Origin: Agarilytica rhodophyticola
GTDB lineage: Bacteria; Pseudomonadota; Gammaproteobacteria; Pseudomonadales; Cellvibrionaceae
Assembly: GCF_002157225.2 (NCBI RefSeq)
Contig: NZ_CP020038.1
Location: forward strand, 5,114,501 to 5,178,500
Direction of reading: 5' to 3'
Length of the DNA stretch: 64,000 nucleotides
The notes beneath the pieces are model-generated. The model had not been told where the DNA came from. It searched no databases and saw nothing but the letters and a program-made list of their open reading frames with translations. A program made the translations under genes and the position numbers. Of the stretch, positions 7,868 to 16,600 are shown one piece after another (position 1 is the first letter of the stretch; the number at the start of each line of letters is the position of its first letter).

Positions 7868-8263
7868 TTAGTTTCCATTACGAGTTGGATCTAGTTTTAC
7901 AGCTGTGACAGTGGCCACCAGAATCAAGATTTCCAGAATAGCGTAGATCGCCATACGGCTATGGTAGCCATCAACGGCCAAGCCTGTGACGCGAACAACC
8001 AGCAGAATACTAGTCAACAGTAATAAAGGCCTGAACCAATTTTGCTGGTTAAATAGAAACATAACACAACATCCAGTTATCCCAAGCAGTCCAGTAGCCA
8101 TAATAGACTTGAGCGTGTTAATGCCATTAAGTGTTGTCACAGTAACGCCAACTCGCTCCATGTGGTCGGCAGGAAAGAACGCCCACACAGTTCCTAAATA
8201 TGCGAGAAAAAGAGCCGTTAAGCCAATATAGCCCAAAGATATATATCTGAGTACGAATGTCAT
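7868..8263 (-). CDS. Four-helix membrane protein, DUF4345-like
   Basis: A 131-residue integral membrane protein with four hydrophobic stretches: ISLGYIGLTALFLAYLGTVW, SIMATGLLGITGCCVMFLF, FRPLLLLTSILLVVRVTGLA and MAIYAILEILILVATVTAV. Between the first and second is VTTLNGINTLKSIMATG, and the third ends with GLAVDGY, both like DUF4345 proteins. AAGGA eight bases before ATG 8263 supports the start. No function is known for this family. It is preceded by a 150-base gap after the crotonase gene. Confidence 0.6.
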   Translation of the reverse strand: MTFVLRYISLGYIGLTALFLAYLGTVWAFFPADHMERVGVTVTTLNGINTLKSIMATGLLGITGCCVMFLFNQQNWFRPLLLLTSILLVVRVTGLAVDGYHSRMAIYAILEILILVATVTAVKLDPTRNGN

Positions 8264-8413
8264 GGTAAAAATCCTTAATAACTCGAGTCAACTTGAACTA
8301 TATTTGGCAAAATTCGGCAAATATTCGGTAAGTCGCCCGAAAGCGCACGAGTCGCTGCGCTCATATTCTTAATTTTGATGGTCTAACAATTAGTTGCTAC
8401 AGCCTGCTTAAAT

Positions 8414-9205
8414 TTATTTGCCTTTAAAAATGAATTGCGGACGTGCACGCCCATCTTCAACGGCTTTAATTGCTTCCGGCAGACAAGCTTGTGCATCTTC
8501 CGAGACAAGAATGTCACCAGCCATTTCTGCCATCAAAGCATCTGCTGCCTCTACACCGCCATCAGACCATGCACGCAGGAGTTTCTTATGAGCGGCATGA
8601 GAAAGAGTTGCACTATCTTTTAGACGGTCGACCCACTCTTGAGCTCGCGTGTGAAGATCTGCAACAGGGACAACTTCGTTGACAAGGCCTGTGTCCAGAG
8701 CAGTCTGTGCATTGACACGCTCTGAGGTTAAAGCCCACTGCATAGCCTTGGTACGGCCTACCCTATCAGCAACACGTTGCACACCTCCGAGGAATGTGAA
8801 GACCGCTATACTGGCTTCTGAATGACAAAACTCAGCATTATCTGCGGCGATGATAATGTCACCTCTTAGGGCCATTTCAAAACCACCGCCGCCACAATAA
8901 CCTTGCACCGCAACGATAATTGGGAAAGGAAAGTCCTGAAAGACTTTGGTCATCATCACACCGCCAGCAATACTTTCACTAAAATCTTTGGCAGGCTGAC
9001 CAGCCCAAGACTGTATATCGGCGCCGTAACTAAAATCCGGGCCTTCAGCTTTTAAAAGTAACACTCGCGTGTCTGTTCTTTCGGCTAGATCCTGTATTGC
9101 AGCTGTTAACCCTTCTGCAACTGCTGCAGACATGCGGTTTTGAGGTGGGTTATTAAGGGTAATTGTTGCAACTCCATTTTCATGAGTATAAGTGATTGGT
9201 GGCAT
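8414..9205 (-). CDS. Enoyl-CoA hydratase/isomerase (crotonase) family protein
   Basis: A 263-residue crotonase. The first oxyanion-hole segment is YGADIQSWAG near residue 60, and the second is GYCGGGGFEMALRGDIIIAA near residue 105. The C-terminal half has the family sequence AMQWALTSERVNAQTALDTG. The second catalytic glutamate position (HSEASIAVFTFLGG) carries unusual residues, so hydratase activity on enoyl-CoA is not certain; isomerase or hydrolase activity on another acyl-CoA is possible. GGAG six bases before the second of two adjacent ATG codons decides the start (alternative 9208). Three TTTTAGGATA repeats lie upstream. Confidence 0.85.
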   Translation of the reverse strand: MPPITYTHENGVATITLNNPPQNRMSAAVAEGLTAAIQDLAERTDTRVLLLKAEGPDFSYGADIQSWAGQPAKDFSESIAGGVMMTKVFQDFPFPIIVAVQGYCGGGGFEMALRGDIIIAADNAEFCHSEASIAVFTFLGGVQRVADRVGRTKAMQWALTSERVNAQTALDTGLVNEVVPVADLHTRAQEWVDRLKDSATLSHAAHKKLLRAWSDGGVEAADALMAEMAGDILVSEDAQACLPEAIKAVEDGRARPQFIFKGK

Positions 9206-9371
9206 CATATTCTCCAAATGTCGGTGTTTATATTGTGCCTGTACTATAAAAAAATTGGTTGCTTAAAGCAACCAAAATAAAAAGTAAAATTAATTATTCA
9301 TGCCACAAACGGTATTGCTAATACAGATATAAGGCTTGAAAAATGTAAAAATTTAGCCTATAAAATCTATT

Positions 9372-9449
9372 TTTTAGGATAAAAATAACTGAAAAACAAT
9401 AAAATAAAAATATTTTAGGATAATTTATACAAATAACGATTTTAGGATA
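9372..9449. repeat. Three direct copies of TTTTAGGATA
   Basis: Exact 10-base copies at 9372-9381, 9413-9422 and 9440-9449, 41 and 27 bases apart. They lie 170-245 bases upstream of the crotonase start and could be binding sites for an unlinked regulator. Confidence 0.4.
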
Positions 9450-10164
9450 TAGAGTCAAAAGTTGAGTGCCGCTTTGCGAAAAAATAAGCCCCACTCCTTG
9501 GATTGTTCCTGAAACTCACTAGTGCATCGGCGCTTCAAAATTAAAGAGAACAAGCCAGGGCCTGTTAACACTAGTTTAATTGCTCCTGTGACAAACAGCA
9601 GTACACGTACCTGTATAAGATGAGATTTTAGAATAATTAAAACAATAAACTTTCTGAGCCATAAATTAATATAGAGTTTAGGTTTGTCTAGAACAAAAGA
9701 ATAGACACAAAAAACTAGTAAATTAATAGCTTGCAACTCGATAAGTAATAAAATGTATCTATAGGATATGGAACGCCTAAAACAAGCTATCAAAAAATTA
9801 GAGCATTAAGTTTAGCGTTAAAGGATATTTTTAAGAGTTACTAATTTCTTCGACTATTTTAGTCCAACCCTTCTCTCTTTCCACCCTAAAAAAAACAACA
9901 TACATTCACATTAATTTAAAAATTTTAAAGACTATTTATTTTAACAAAAAACAACCTGAAATATTAATGACTCTATTACACACCACTATTTACGGCCTTG
10001 AATTTAACTTTCTATTAAAAACCTTCATAGACAACTAAGGCACATAGTGTAAATAAAAGTTAACTTTATTATTTTTAAGAGTTAGTCGACAAAACATTAA
10101 AACTGTCGTCGAAATGCCATACTCAAAGGTGTTTAAGCTACTACTATGCGCGTGCGCACTCAAC

Positions 10165-10177
10165 ATCAGATTCTGAT
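10165..10177. promoter_or_regulatory. Palindrome upstream of the exported unknown protein
   Basis: ATCAGATTCTGAT is a perfect 13-base palindrome with a single central base, 52 bases before the ATG at 10229. A second, GC-rich palindrome TGCGC-GT-GCGCA lies about 15 bases further upstream. Operator role is inferred from position only. Confidence 0.35.
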
Positions 10178-10228
10178 AATGAAAACAATACTACTAAAAA
10201 TTTAATAATTAATATTCAGAGTAAATAT

Positions 10229-11311
10229 ATGAAAAAAAAGGTTTTATCTTATTCAATTGCTAGCGCTTTAATTTTAAGTTTGAGCAGTATATCTAATGCA
10301 CAAACAAATCCCGACCCTCGTGGTTTCTCAATTATTGCTTCAGATATTTTGCGTCTAGTGAAATCGGGATCTAGAGCCCCATTGGAAGCTAGAACACTGG
10401 CGACTACTCACTTAGATAATTTATTTAATAAAAGCAATAACAAAACTGAGGATTGTATTTTAGATGGCAGCATCGAAACTACTATATCTAGGGCTGGAAA
10501 TAGCCAGAAAGGGGTAAACCAGGGAGACATTGTCAGAAGTGATCATAACAACTGCGATAAAGGTATCATTAATGATGGTTTTGAACAGTTGACAATAGTT
10601 GAGCGTAAAGGGAAAGTTAGACGCAATTTAGATGGAAATAAAGACTACAGTTTGAGAGTTATGTATGAGAGAGATATTAATGAATCATTCTCATTTGATC
10701 CACCGGGAGCCGAGCCTCGTAATGAAAAGATAACAGCAGATATACTTCGATCATCGCAAAACAATGGGGATTTAAAATATTCTGCGATCAATATCGATAC
10801 TCTCTATGAAAACCAAACGATTGATGCCGCTCATCCTTTTAGCAACCTGATTAACAGCTCACTGGCCATTCCTGCAACCTATACGCCAGTATTGGCTTTT
10901 ACAAAAGGTAATAATGGTATCAACTATCCGATCTTCGCAGTTGAAGAAATTACAGAAGAAAACGGTAGTGAGCGACCAAATGAAACTTATTCATGGACTA
11001 TCCATAGGGATGAGATTGAAGCTGACCGATTTGATATTATCACCAAATCAAATACGCCTTTTAGCACAAAGGAAATTGCTCGGTCTAATTTTGCCGCGCA
11101 AGGAAATTGGGAAGTAACCATTAGTAATGGCGTTAATAATATTTTTACATTGCATGTAGAAGCTTTAAACTTTGATGGTGATATCACGATTTCTTTTGAT
11201 AGGGATAGCGACGGTACTATCGAATTATCACAAACATTGAACTATCTCTACTTTGAACGATTACACCGTATTCATCGTGAATTTCTCAAAGATTTTTACG
11301 ACAACAAGTAA
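10229..11311 (+). CDS. Exported protein of unknown function
   Basis: A 360-residue protein with a clear signal peptide (MKKKVLSYSIASALILSL then SSISNAQ). The mature part is acidic, rich in Asn, Asp and Thr, and predicted to be mostly beta structure (for example NGVNNIFTLHVEALNFDGD and ITISFDRDSDGTIELS). The DRDSDGTIE stretch resembles a calcium-binding loop, though no second copy is evident. Only two cysteines, about 37 residues apart (EDCILDGS and NNCDKG), could form a disulfide. I do not recognise the family. It is flanked by a long empty region and by a terminator for the next gene, so it appears to be a single-gene unit. Confidence 0.65.
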   Translation: MKKKVLSYSIASALILSLSSISNAQTNPDPRGFSIIASDILRLVKSGSRAPLEARTLATTHLDNLFNKSNNKTEDCILDGSIETTISRAGNSQKGVNQGDIVRSDHNNCDKGIINDGFEQLTIVERKGKVRRNLDGNKDYSLRVMYERDINESFSFDPPGAEPRNEKITADILRSSQNNGDLKYSAINIDTLYENQTIDAAHPFSNLINSSLAIPATYTPVLAFTKGNNGINYPIFAVEEITEENGSERPNETYSWTIHRDEIEADRFDIITKSNTPFSTKEIARSNFAAQGNWEVTISNGVNNIFTLHVEALNFDGDITISFDRDSDGTIELSQTLNYLYFERLHRIHREFLKDFYDNK

Positions 11312-11465
11312 GATAATAAATCTTCTTTAACCTGGTTCTTTATTAAGCGTTACCCCAATTTGCATACAGCATTAAATTAATATTACTTACCGATATCGTA
11401 TCTCAATTTAACACCCAGTGTTTTATATGAGCGATAAATCAAACGCTTATTTATATTAGGTTATT

Positions 11466-11497
11466 ACGAAAAAAAGGGGTATTAGTTATTACCCCTT
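11466..11497 (-). terminator. Terminator of the exported alpha/beta hydrolase gene
   Basis: AAGGGGTA (11474-11481) pairs with TACCCCTT (11490-11497), loop eight bases. Read on the minus strand it is followed by TTTTTTTCG, an intrinsic-terminator pattern 34 bases after the hydrolase stop. Confidence 0.75.
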
Positions 11498-11530
11498 ACT
11501 TACCTATTAGAACTATGTATTTCTATTTTC

Positions 11531-12493
11531 TTACTTAAACTTTTTATGCATAAACTCGCGCATTTTTTTGATGATAAATGGAGCTTCTTCTTCCAGTGCG
11601 AAGTGTCCGGTATCAAGAATATTGTAGTCAATATCTTTCACATCACGTTTATATCCTTCCGCTCCTGGCACTGGGAAAAAAGCATCATTTTTGCCCCATA
11701 CCAATAGCATAGGAGGTTGATTATCGCGTAAATATTGTTGCCACTCAGGGTATTTCTTTAAGTTATTTTGATAATCAAAGAACATGTCAAGCTGTACTTC
11801 ATGTTGGCCTGGGCGGGACATTTTCATGTAATCCAAATTCCAATTATCAGGTAGTATGGCATCAGGGTTACGTGTACCGTGGGTATATTGCCATCTAAAT
11901 CCTTCTAAAGAGAAAACATTTTTAATAATATGCTCTTCTAACTCTGGTGTTCTTTTTTTCCAGTAATCAATCACTTTACCCCAGCCGGCTTTATTAATAC
12001 CTTCTTCATAAGCGTTGCCATTCATTACTACAAAGCCTGCGACTTTTTCGGGACGCTTGGTGGCAACTCTAAAGCCAACGGGTGCACCAAAGTCTTGAAT
12101 CATTAGTACATAGCGATCAATACCTTTTTGGATTAAAAACTTATCCATGACGTTGGCAATATTATCAAAGGTATAGGTAAACTCTTTTTTACTAGGGAAC
12201 GAACTATCACCATATCCTGGATAATCTGGCGCGATCAAGTAAAACTCATCTCCTAGTGCAGCCAATACCTCACGATACTGGTGAGATGAAGAAGGAAAGC
12301 CATGTAATAAAACTAAAGCAGGCTTCTTCGATCGCGGATTGCCCGCTTCACGGTAAAAAATATCAAGGCCATCCACTTTCTCTGTGCCATAGCGGACACG
12401 CTCAAAATCGCTGTCAGCAAAACTATTGAGAGAGAAGGGAAATAATAAAAATAGTACGGCGATGCTTATCTGCCGGAGTCTTGAAAATAACAT
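11531..12493 (-). CDS. Exported alpha/beta hydrolase (epoxide hydrolase/dehalogenase-like)
   Basis: A 320-residue alpha/beta hydrolase with a signal peptide (ISIAVLFLLFPFSLNSFA). The oxyanion HGFPSSSHQYREVL and the DYPGYGDSS turn are present. The nucleophile elbow is IQDFGAPVG, so the nucleophile is Asp, as in haloalkane dehalogenases and epoxide hydrolases, not Ser. The acid region WGKNDAFFP and the catalytic histidine TGHFALEEE follow. The cap segment is of ordinary length. GGAG seven bases before ATG 12493 supports the start. It is divergent from the LysR gene at 12632, its likely regulator. Periplasmic location is unusual for this class. Confidence 0.82.
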   Translation of the reverse strand: MLFSRLRQISIAVLFLLFPFSLNSFADSDFERVRYGTEKVDGLDIFYREAGNPRSKKPALVLLHGFPSSSHQYREVLAALGDEFYLIAPDYPGYGDSSFPSKKEFTYTFDNIANVMDKFLIQKGIDRYVLMIQDFGAPVGFRVATKRPEKVAGFVVMNGNAYEEGINKAGWGKVIDYWKKRTPELEEHIIKNVFSLEGFRWQYTHGTRNPDAILPDNWNLDYMKMSRPGQHEVQLDMFFDYQNNLKKYPEWQQYLRDNQPPMLLVWGKNDAFFPVPGAEGYKRDVKDIDYNILDTGHFALEEEAPFIIKKMREFMHKKFK

Positions 12494-12559
12494 GAGGTTT
12501 CTCCACTGTTGAGGTTATGGTGGTACTCTACTCCTATCTAAATATAAAATAATTAGCCT

Positions 12560-12591
12560 TATATGAAATTTATTATTACAATATATGAAAT
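12560..12591. promoter_or_regulatory. Direct repeat in the hydrolase/LysR divergent promoter
   Basis: TATATGAAAT occurs exactly at 12560-12569 and again at 12582-12591, 22 bp apart, about two helical turns. Same-face spacing between a LysR gene and its divergent target suggests a regulator site. Confidence 0.4.
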
Positions 12592-12631
12592 AATCCAGTA
12601 ACCCTTAAGAAACAGACGGTATTGTGTACCA

Positions 12632-13537
12632 ATGGATAAGCTCGAGAAGATGCAAGTATTTGTAGAGGTGGCGAAACATAAAAGCTTTGTCGCTGCCAGT
12701 GAATATATGAATCTATCCGCGCCCTCAGTAACGCGCTTTATTGCAAGCCTGGAGGAAGATTTAGGCGTCAAGCTATTTAATCGAACTACGCGCCACGTTC
12801 GCTTAACAGAGCCTGGGAAAAGGTTTTTACACGACGTAAAGCGTATTCTAGAACTTATGGAAGAAGCCGAAGCTTCTGCGACCGGAATATATAAAGAGCC
12901 TAAAGGCACACTCACTATTACAGCGCCGGTATCCTTTGGCGAAAGGCATATTATGCCAATTATTACGGAGTATCTGGAAAACAATCCCTTGGTATCCGTT
13001 AAAGCCGTGTTTCTAGACCGAATTACTAGCTTGGTGGAAGAAGAATTGGATATCGCTATCAGGATCGGTCACCTAAAAGACTCAAACCTATATGCCACAT
13101 CTGTAGGTACAGTAAGACGAGTGATTTGTGGTTCCCCTAACTACTTTAAGAAATATGGCAAACCTCAAAAGCCATCAGACTTAAACCAACATAATATTAT
13201 ATTCAACTCTGCTTACAGGCCTGCAATGATCTGGACGTTTGAAAAAAATGGAAAAAAAGAATCCGTTAAATTAAGCCCTAAATTAGTCTGTAACCAAGTG
13301 GGAGCATCAATAAAGGCAGCAAAAGAAGGCTATGGCATTACCCATATGATGTCTTACCAAGTGAGTGAAGAAATAGAAAGAGGATCATTAGAATTGGTAC
13401 TGGAAGATTATGAAGAAGCCCCCTTACCCATTCATATTATTCATTTAGAAGGTCGCAGAGCCAATGCCAAGATACGCTCTTTTATTGATTTAACAACAAA
13501 ACGTTTGAAAGATACCTCTTTTACTTCTAGTAAATAG
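12632..13537 (+). CDS. LysR-family transcriptional regulator
   Basis: A 301-residue LysR protein with the N-terminal winged helix (MDKLEKMQVFVEVAKHKSF at residues 1-19; LSAPSVTRFIASLEEDLGVK; RTTRHVRLTEPGK). The effector-binding half has the usual two subdomains, with AAKEGYGITHMMSYQV near residue 232. It is of the AphB/CrgA-like subfamily. It is divergent from the alpha/beta hydrolase gene and convergent with the large Asp-box gene. The last third of this gene exists as a second, broken copy at 18182-18347, about 80 per cent identical by hand count. Confidence 0.9.
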   Translation: MDKLEKMQVFVEVAKHKSFVAASEYMNLSAPSVTRFIASLEEDLGVKLFNRTTRHVRLTEPGKRFLHDVKRILELMEEAEASATGIYKEPKGTLTITAPVSFGERHIMPIITEYLENNPLVSVKAVFLDRITSLVEEELDIAIRIGHLKDSNLYATSVGTVRRVICGSPNYFKKYGKPQKPSDLNQHNIIFNSAYRPAMIWTFEKNGKKESVKLSPKLVCNQVGASIKAAKEGYGITHMMSYQVSEEIERGSLELVLEDYEEAPLPIHIIHLEGRRANAKIRSFIDLTTKRLKDTSFTSSK

Positions 13538-13578
13538 ATACATGATAAACATACTCCTTTTTCTCATCTTGTGAAAAT

Positions 13579-13612
13579 ACTCGGCAATGTTAATAAACAT
13601 GCATTGCCGAGT
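13579..13612. terminator. Bidirectional stem-loop between LysR and the Asp-box gene, copy 1
   Basis: ACTCGGCAATG (13579-13589) pairs perfectly with CATTGCCGAGT (13602-13612), an 11-bp stem, 42 bases after the LysR stop. Tails are only moderately T-rich (TTAAATATTT on plus, ATTTTC on minus). Confidence 0.6.
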
Positions 13613-13624
13613 TAAATATTTACC

Positions 13625-13655
13625 TTGTCATTATTTAACTTCTCAATAATGACAA
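13625..13655. terminator. Second stem-loop between LysR and the Asp-box gene
   Basis: TTGTCATTATT (13625-13635) pairs perfectly with AATAATGACAA (13645-13655), an 11-bp AT-rich stem with a nine-base loop, 17 bases after the Asp-box gene stop on the minus strand. Confidence 0.5.
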
Positions 13656-13671
13656 AGAATGCATTTCATAC

Positions 13672-16600
13672 CTACTGGCAAGCACTTGCACCACACATAC
13701 ATATACTGCGGTTGCTGTAACTATTAAGGCAATCGGTGGCGCGATTACCGAATTTAACTTTACATTGAGCCGTGGTATCACATTGATCAACAATGGGAGC
13801 ACTTGTTGGTATGGGTGTAAGGATCTTACTAAATTCCAACCAATTAATATTGAAATTTCCCTTAGGCATAGCGACGCGGATAGTGTGTATACCTCTAGAC
13901 AATCGTCCTATTTCGGCAGAGATAGTCTGCCATTTTTGCCAACCGCCAGTAGCATTAACAGCTATATTATTTACGACGGTTCTGCCATCGACAACGAGAC
14001 CTATAGAGCCACCACCAGGGCTCGAAGCGACACGAGCATCAAAACGGTAATTGCTAGTTTCAGTAACATTAATATCGTACTCCAACCACTCGCCATTAGC
14101 CGTCCATCCCACACTATAGCCCCCACCGACATCAAGGGTTGGTTGAATATCAACATCATCGCTTCTATAGGATTTTCCGTAGTTGCCTGCAGAACTGTCA
14201 AAGAACCTCACATAGTCTTCCGCCTCAACTTTACCTGGAACTCTCGGCGTCGGCTGAGATGAACCGGTATTAACACATAGACCATTAGCAAACTTTTGGG
14301 TACTGGCCCCATTCTTAGTAAGCACCATGCTATTAACAACCCAATTTCTATCGTCACCACCAGCATCAGAAAATTCTAGATCGAGTTCACCATCTCTAAC
14401 GTCAACGGCAAAGTTCGCAACCGCAACTCTTCCCTTGGCTACATTAATGTTACGAGCAGCTACCGCACCTTCTGCTTTAACAACAATACCATCATGAGCC
14501 CAGCCAGCATCACCAAATTTGAGAGTGACATACCAACGACCATTTTCTAACTTATGGTGAAGTGTCGCGGGGCTGCTACTATATACGAAATCACTCATTA
14601 GATTATTTTCGTATTTGCCGTAGTCACGATCAACACTATCGGGACGTTTCCCCCAACGCAAATTAGTCATTTGCGTCTCAGGGTTTATCCCCTGCCAACC
14701 TTCTTGCACTGGAGAATCAGCGGTACCAAAATCATATTTACAGGAAGTTTGATTATGATAGGTACCTTTGCTAAAGCCCGCTCCCAGTTCAGCCAACCAC
14801 AATACTTCAGGATCATGAATACTAAATTCAACGGCTTGAATCGCGCCCTGGATAGCGAGACGTTTATTGTTTTTTGTCCATGTTTTACCTCGGTCATCAC
14901 TGAAATAGATACCTGGATTTTTATGAATTCTACCAACCGATACCACCAGTAGATCAGGATTAAAAGGCGAAACATCTACATATTCGGTGATATCACTGGA
15001 GAATGTTTTCTGCCAGTTATTTCCCCAGTTATCGCTATGCCACAAACCACCTTTAATGTAATCCCATCGACGATAGCCTGCGGTCACATAAATTCGACCG
15101 GTCTGGTCTATCTTAATATCATTTATACCGTGAACTTCACTGTTTATCTTTATGCGGCGCCAGGTCTGCCCACGATTATTGGTATGATACAAACCACCTT
15201 CAATTGATGGCCTACCTTGACGCGACGGAAAGATTGAGCCTAAACCAAAACTTCTGGCCTGAGCCGCAACGAACATAGATTTGTAAGTGGGATCACGTGG
15301 ATCCCATTCGATATCGTGAATGTAGACATTCGCCGGTAAGCCTTTATTGCGCTGTGTAAAAGTGCGTCCACCATCATTAGAAAAATAGAAACCACCTTGT
15401 TTGCGCACATCCTTATTCGTTCGCTCTGACACACCGAAATACATGAGTTGCTTATTAGTTGGATCTATTTTTAACGAGCGAGTACGCATGAAAAACTCTG
15501 CGTCGGTCACTTTTCCATGATCGATAAAGGTTTCACCCCCGTCGGTTGTTTTCCAAATTTTGTCCTTGCCATGCTGACGCTGAGATGTGGTAAAAAATGT
15601 ATCAAGGTCGTCTGGATCAATAGCAACGGACGATACTGTTTCCATTGATTTCTCTAAAAGTTTCATGGCAACTCGTTCTTCTTCCCCTTGTCCTTCACCG
15701 TCAGGGGTGGTTCGCCAAAGCCGGTGTTCACCACTCGCGAGATAAAGCTCACCTGGTGCAAAACGGTGGTCTTGGAAAATACCCTCACCCGGTAAGTCAC
15801 TATTTCTACGGCCCATTAAATTGCCCGCTTTAGTGTAGTCTTCGTCAACTTGATTCCAAGTATTACCATGATCAGTACTCAGCATAGTGTTGTGCCCACT
15901 GATCATCATAATGTCACCACGGCTGTTAATATCGAAGTAACGCATGGTACGCATTGGATAGTTACTGCCCCACTGCTGATTAAAAGGCTCATGGCCAAAC
16001 ACCATATTTTCATTGGTTGGGGTACCACGGGATCGCCAGTAATCTCCATCGTTTTCAAAAGCAGGGCCATGGCCTCGAGTTGACATAATCCACGACCGTC
16101 CACCATTAGAAGTCTTCCATAATGGACCTGGACCAAAAGATATTTCTCCTCCTTGGGGATCATAAAGGCTAACGTAAATACGATCAGCCTGGCTTGGATC
16201 GGCCCGAACCATCTGTAGTGGTTGCAAGATTGATGTAGGTAATGTCGAATAACGATTGCGCGCATCAGCGACAGAAATACCGAACCACTTGGCAATGTAA
16301 TTATAATAAGTGGTTTTGACACCGCCCCAGCCATTAAAGCCCGAATCCAATCGAGTCAGGTCGATGTTAAGATTACCCGAGATATTTTCCCACGAATTTC
16401 CTCTGTTTACTGATTTAAATACACCACCAGTACTGCTCACACTCTTACCATTAGGTTTATGACGTACTTGGTCGATAACATAAAGCACGAAGGTGCTACC
16501 GTTGTGATAATAATCGAGATCGATAATTGTGTTATTAGGTAACTTCCCTCGGCCAATATTAGTCCAACTTCGCCCACCATTTGAAGACCGATACAAACCG

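Larger units (their letters stand above)
9206..10228. other. 1-kb AT-rich stretch without a convincing gene
   Basis: No conserved protein is seen. A 112-codon minus-strand frame at 9455-9793 is hydrophobic, has no recognisable family and no clear ribosome-binding site, and is not called. The stretch contains three direct TTTTAGGATA copies at 9372-9449 and, near its right end, a palindrome at 10165-10177. The base composition is more AT-rich than the neighbours, consistent with decayed or transferred DNA. Confidence 0.6.

Noticed and set aside
8280-8400. Repeated ATTCGG-like words before the DUF4345-like gene
   Set aside because: Short, imperfect and without consistent spacing.
9455-9793. 112-codon minus-strand frame
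   Set aside because: Hydrophobic, low-complexity translation in very AT-rich DNA, no family and no ribosome-binding site.
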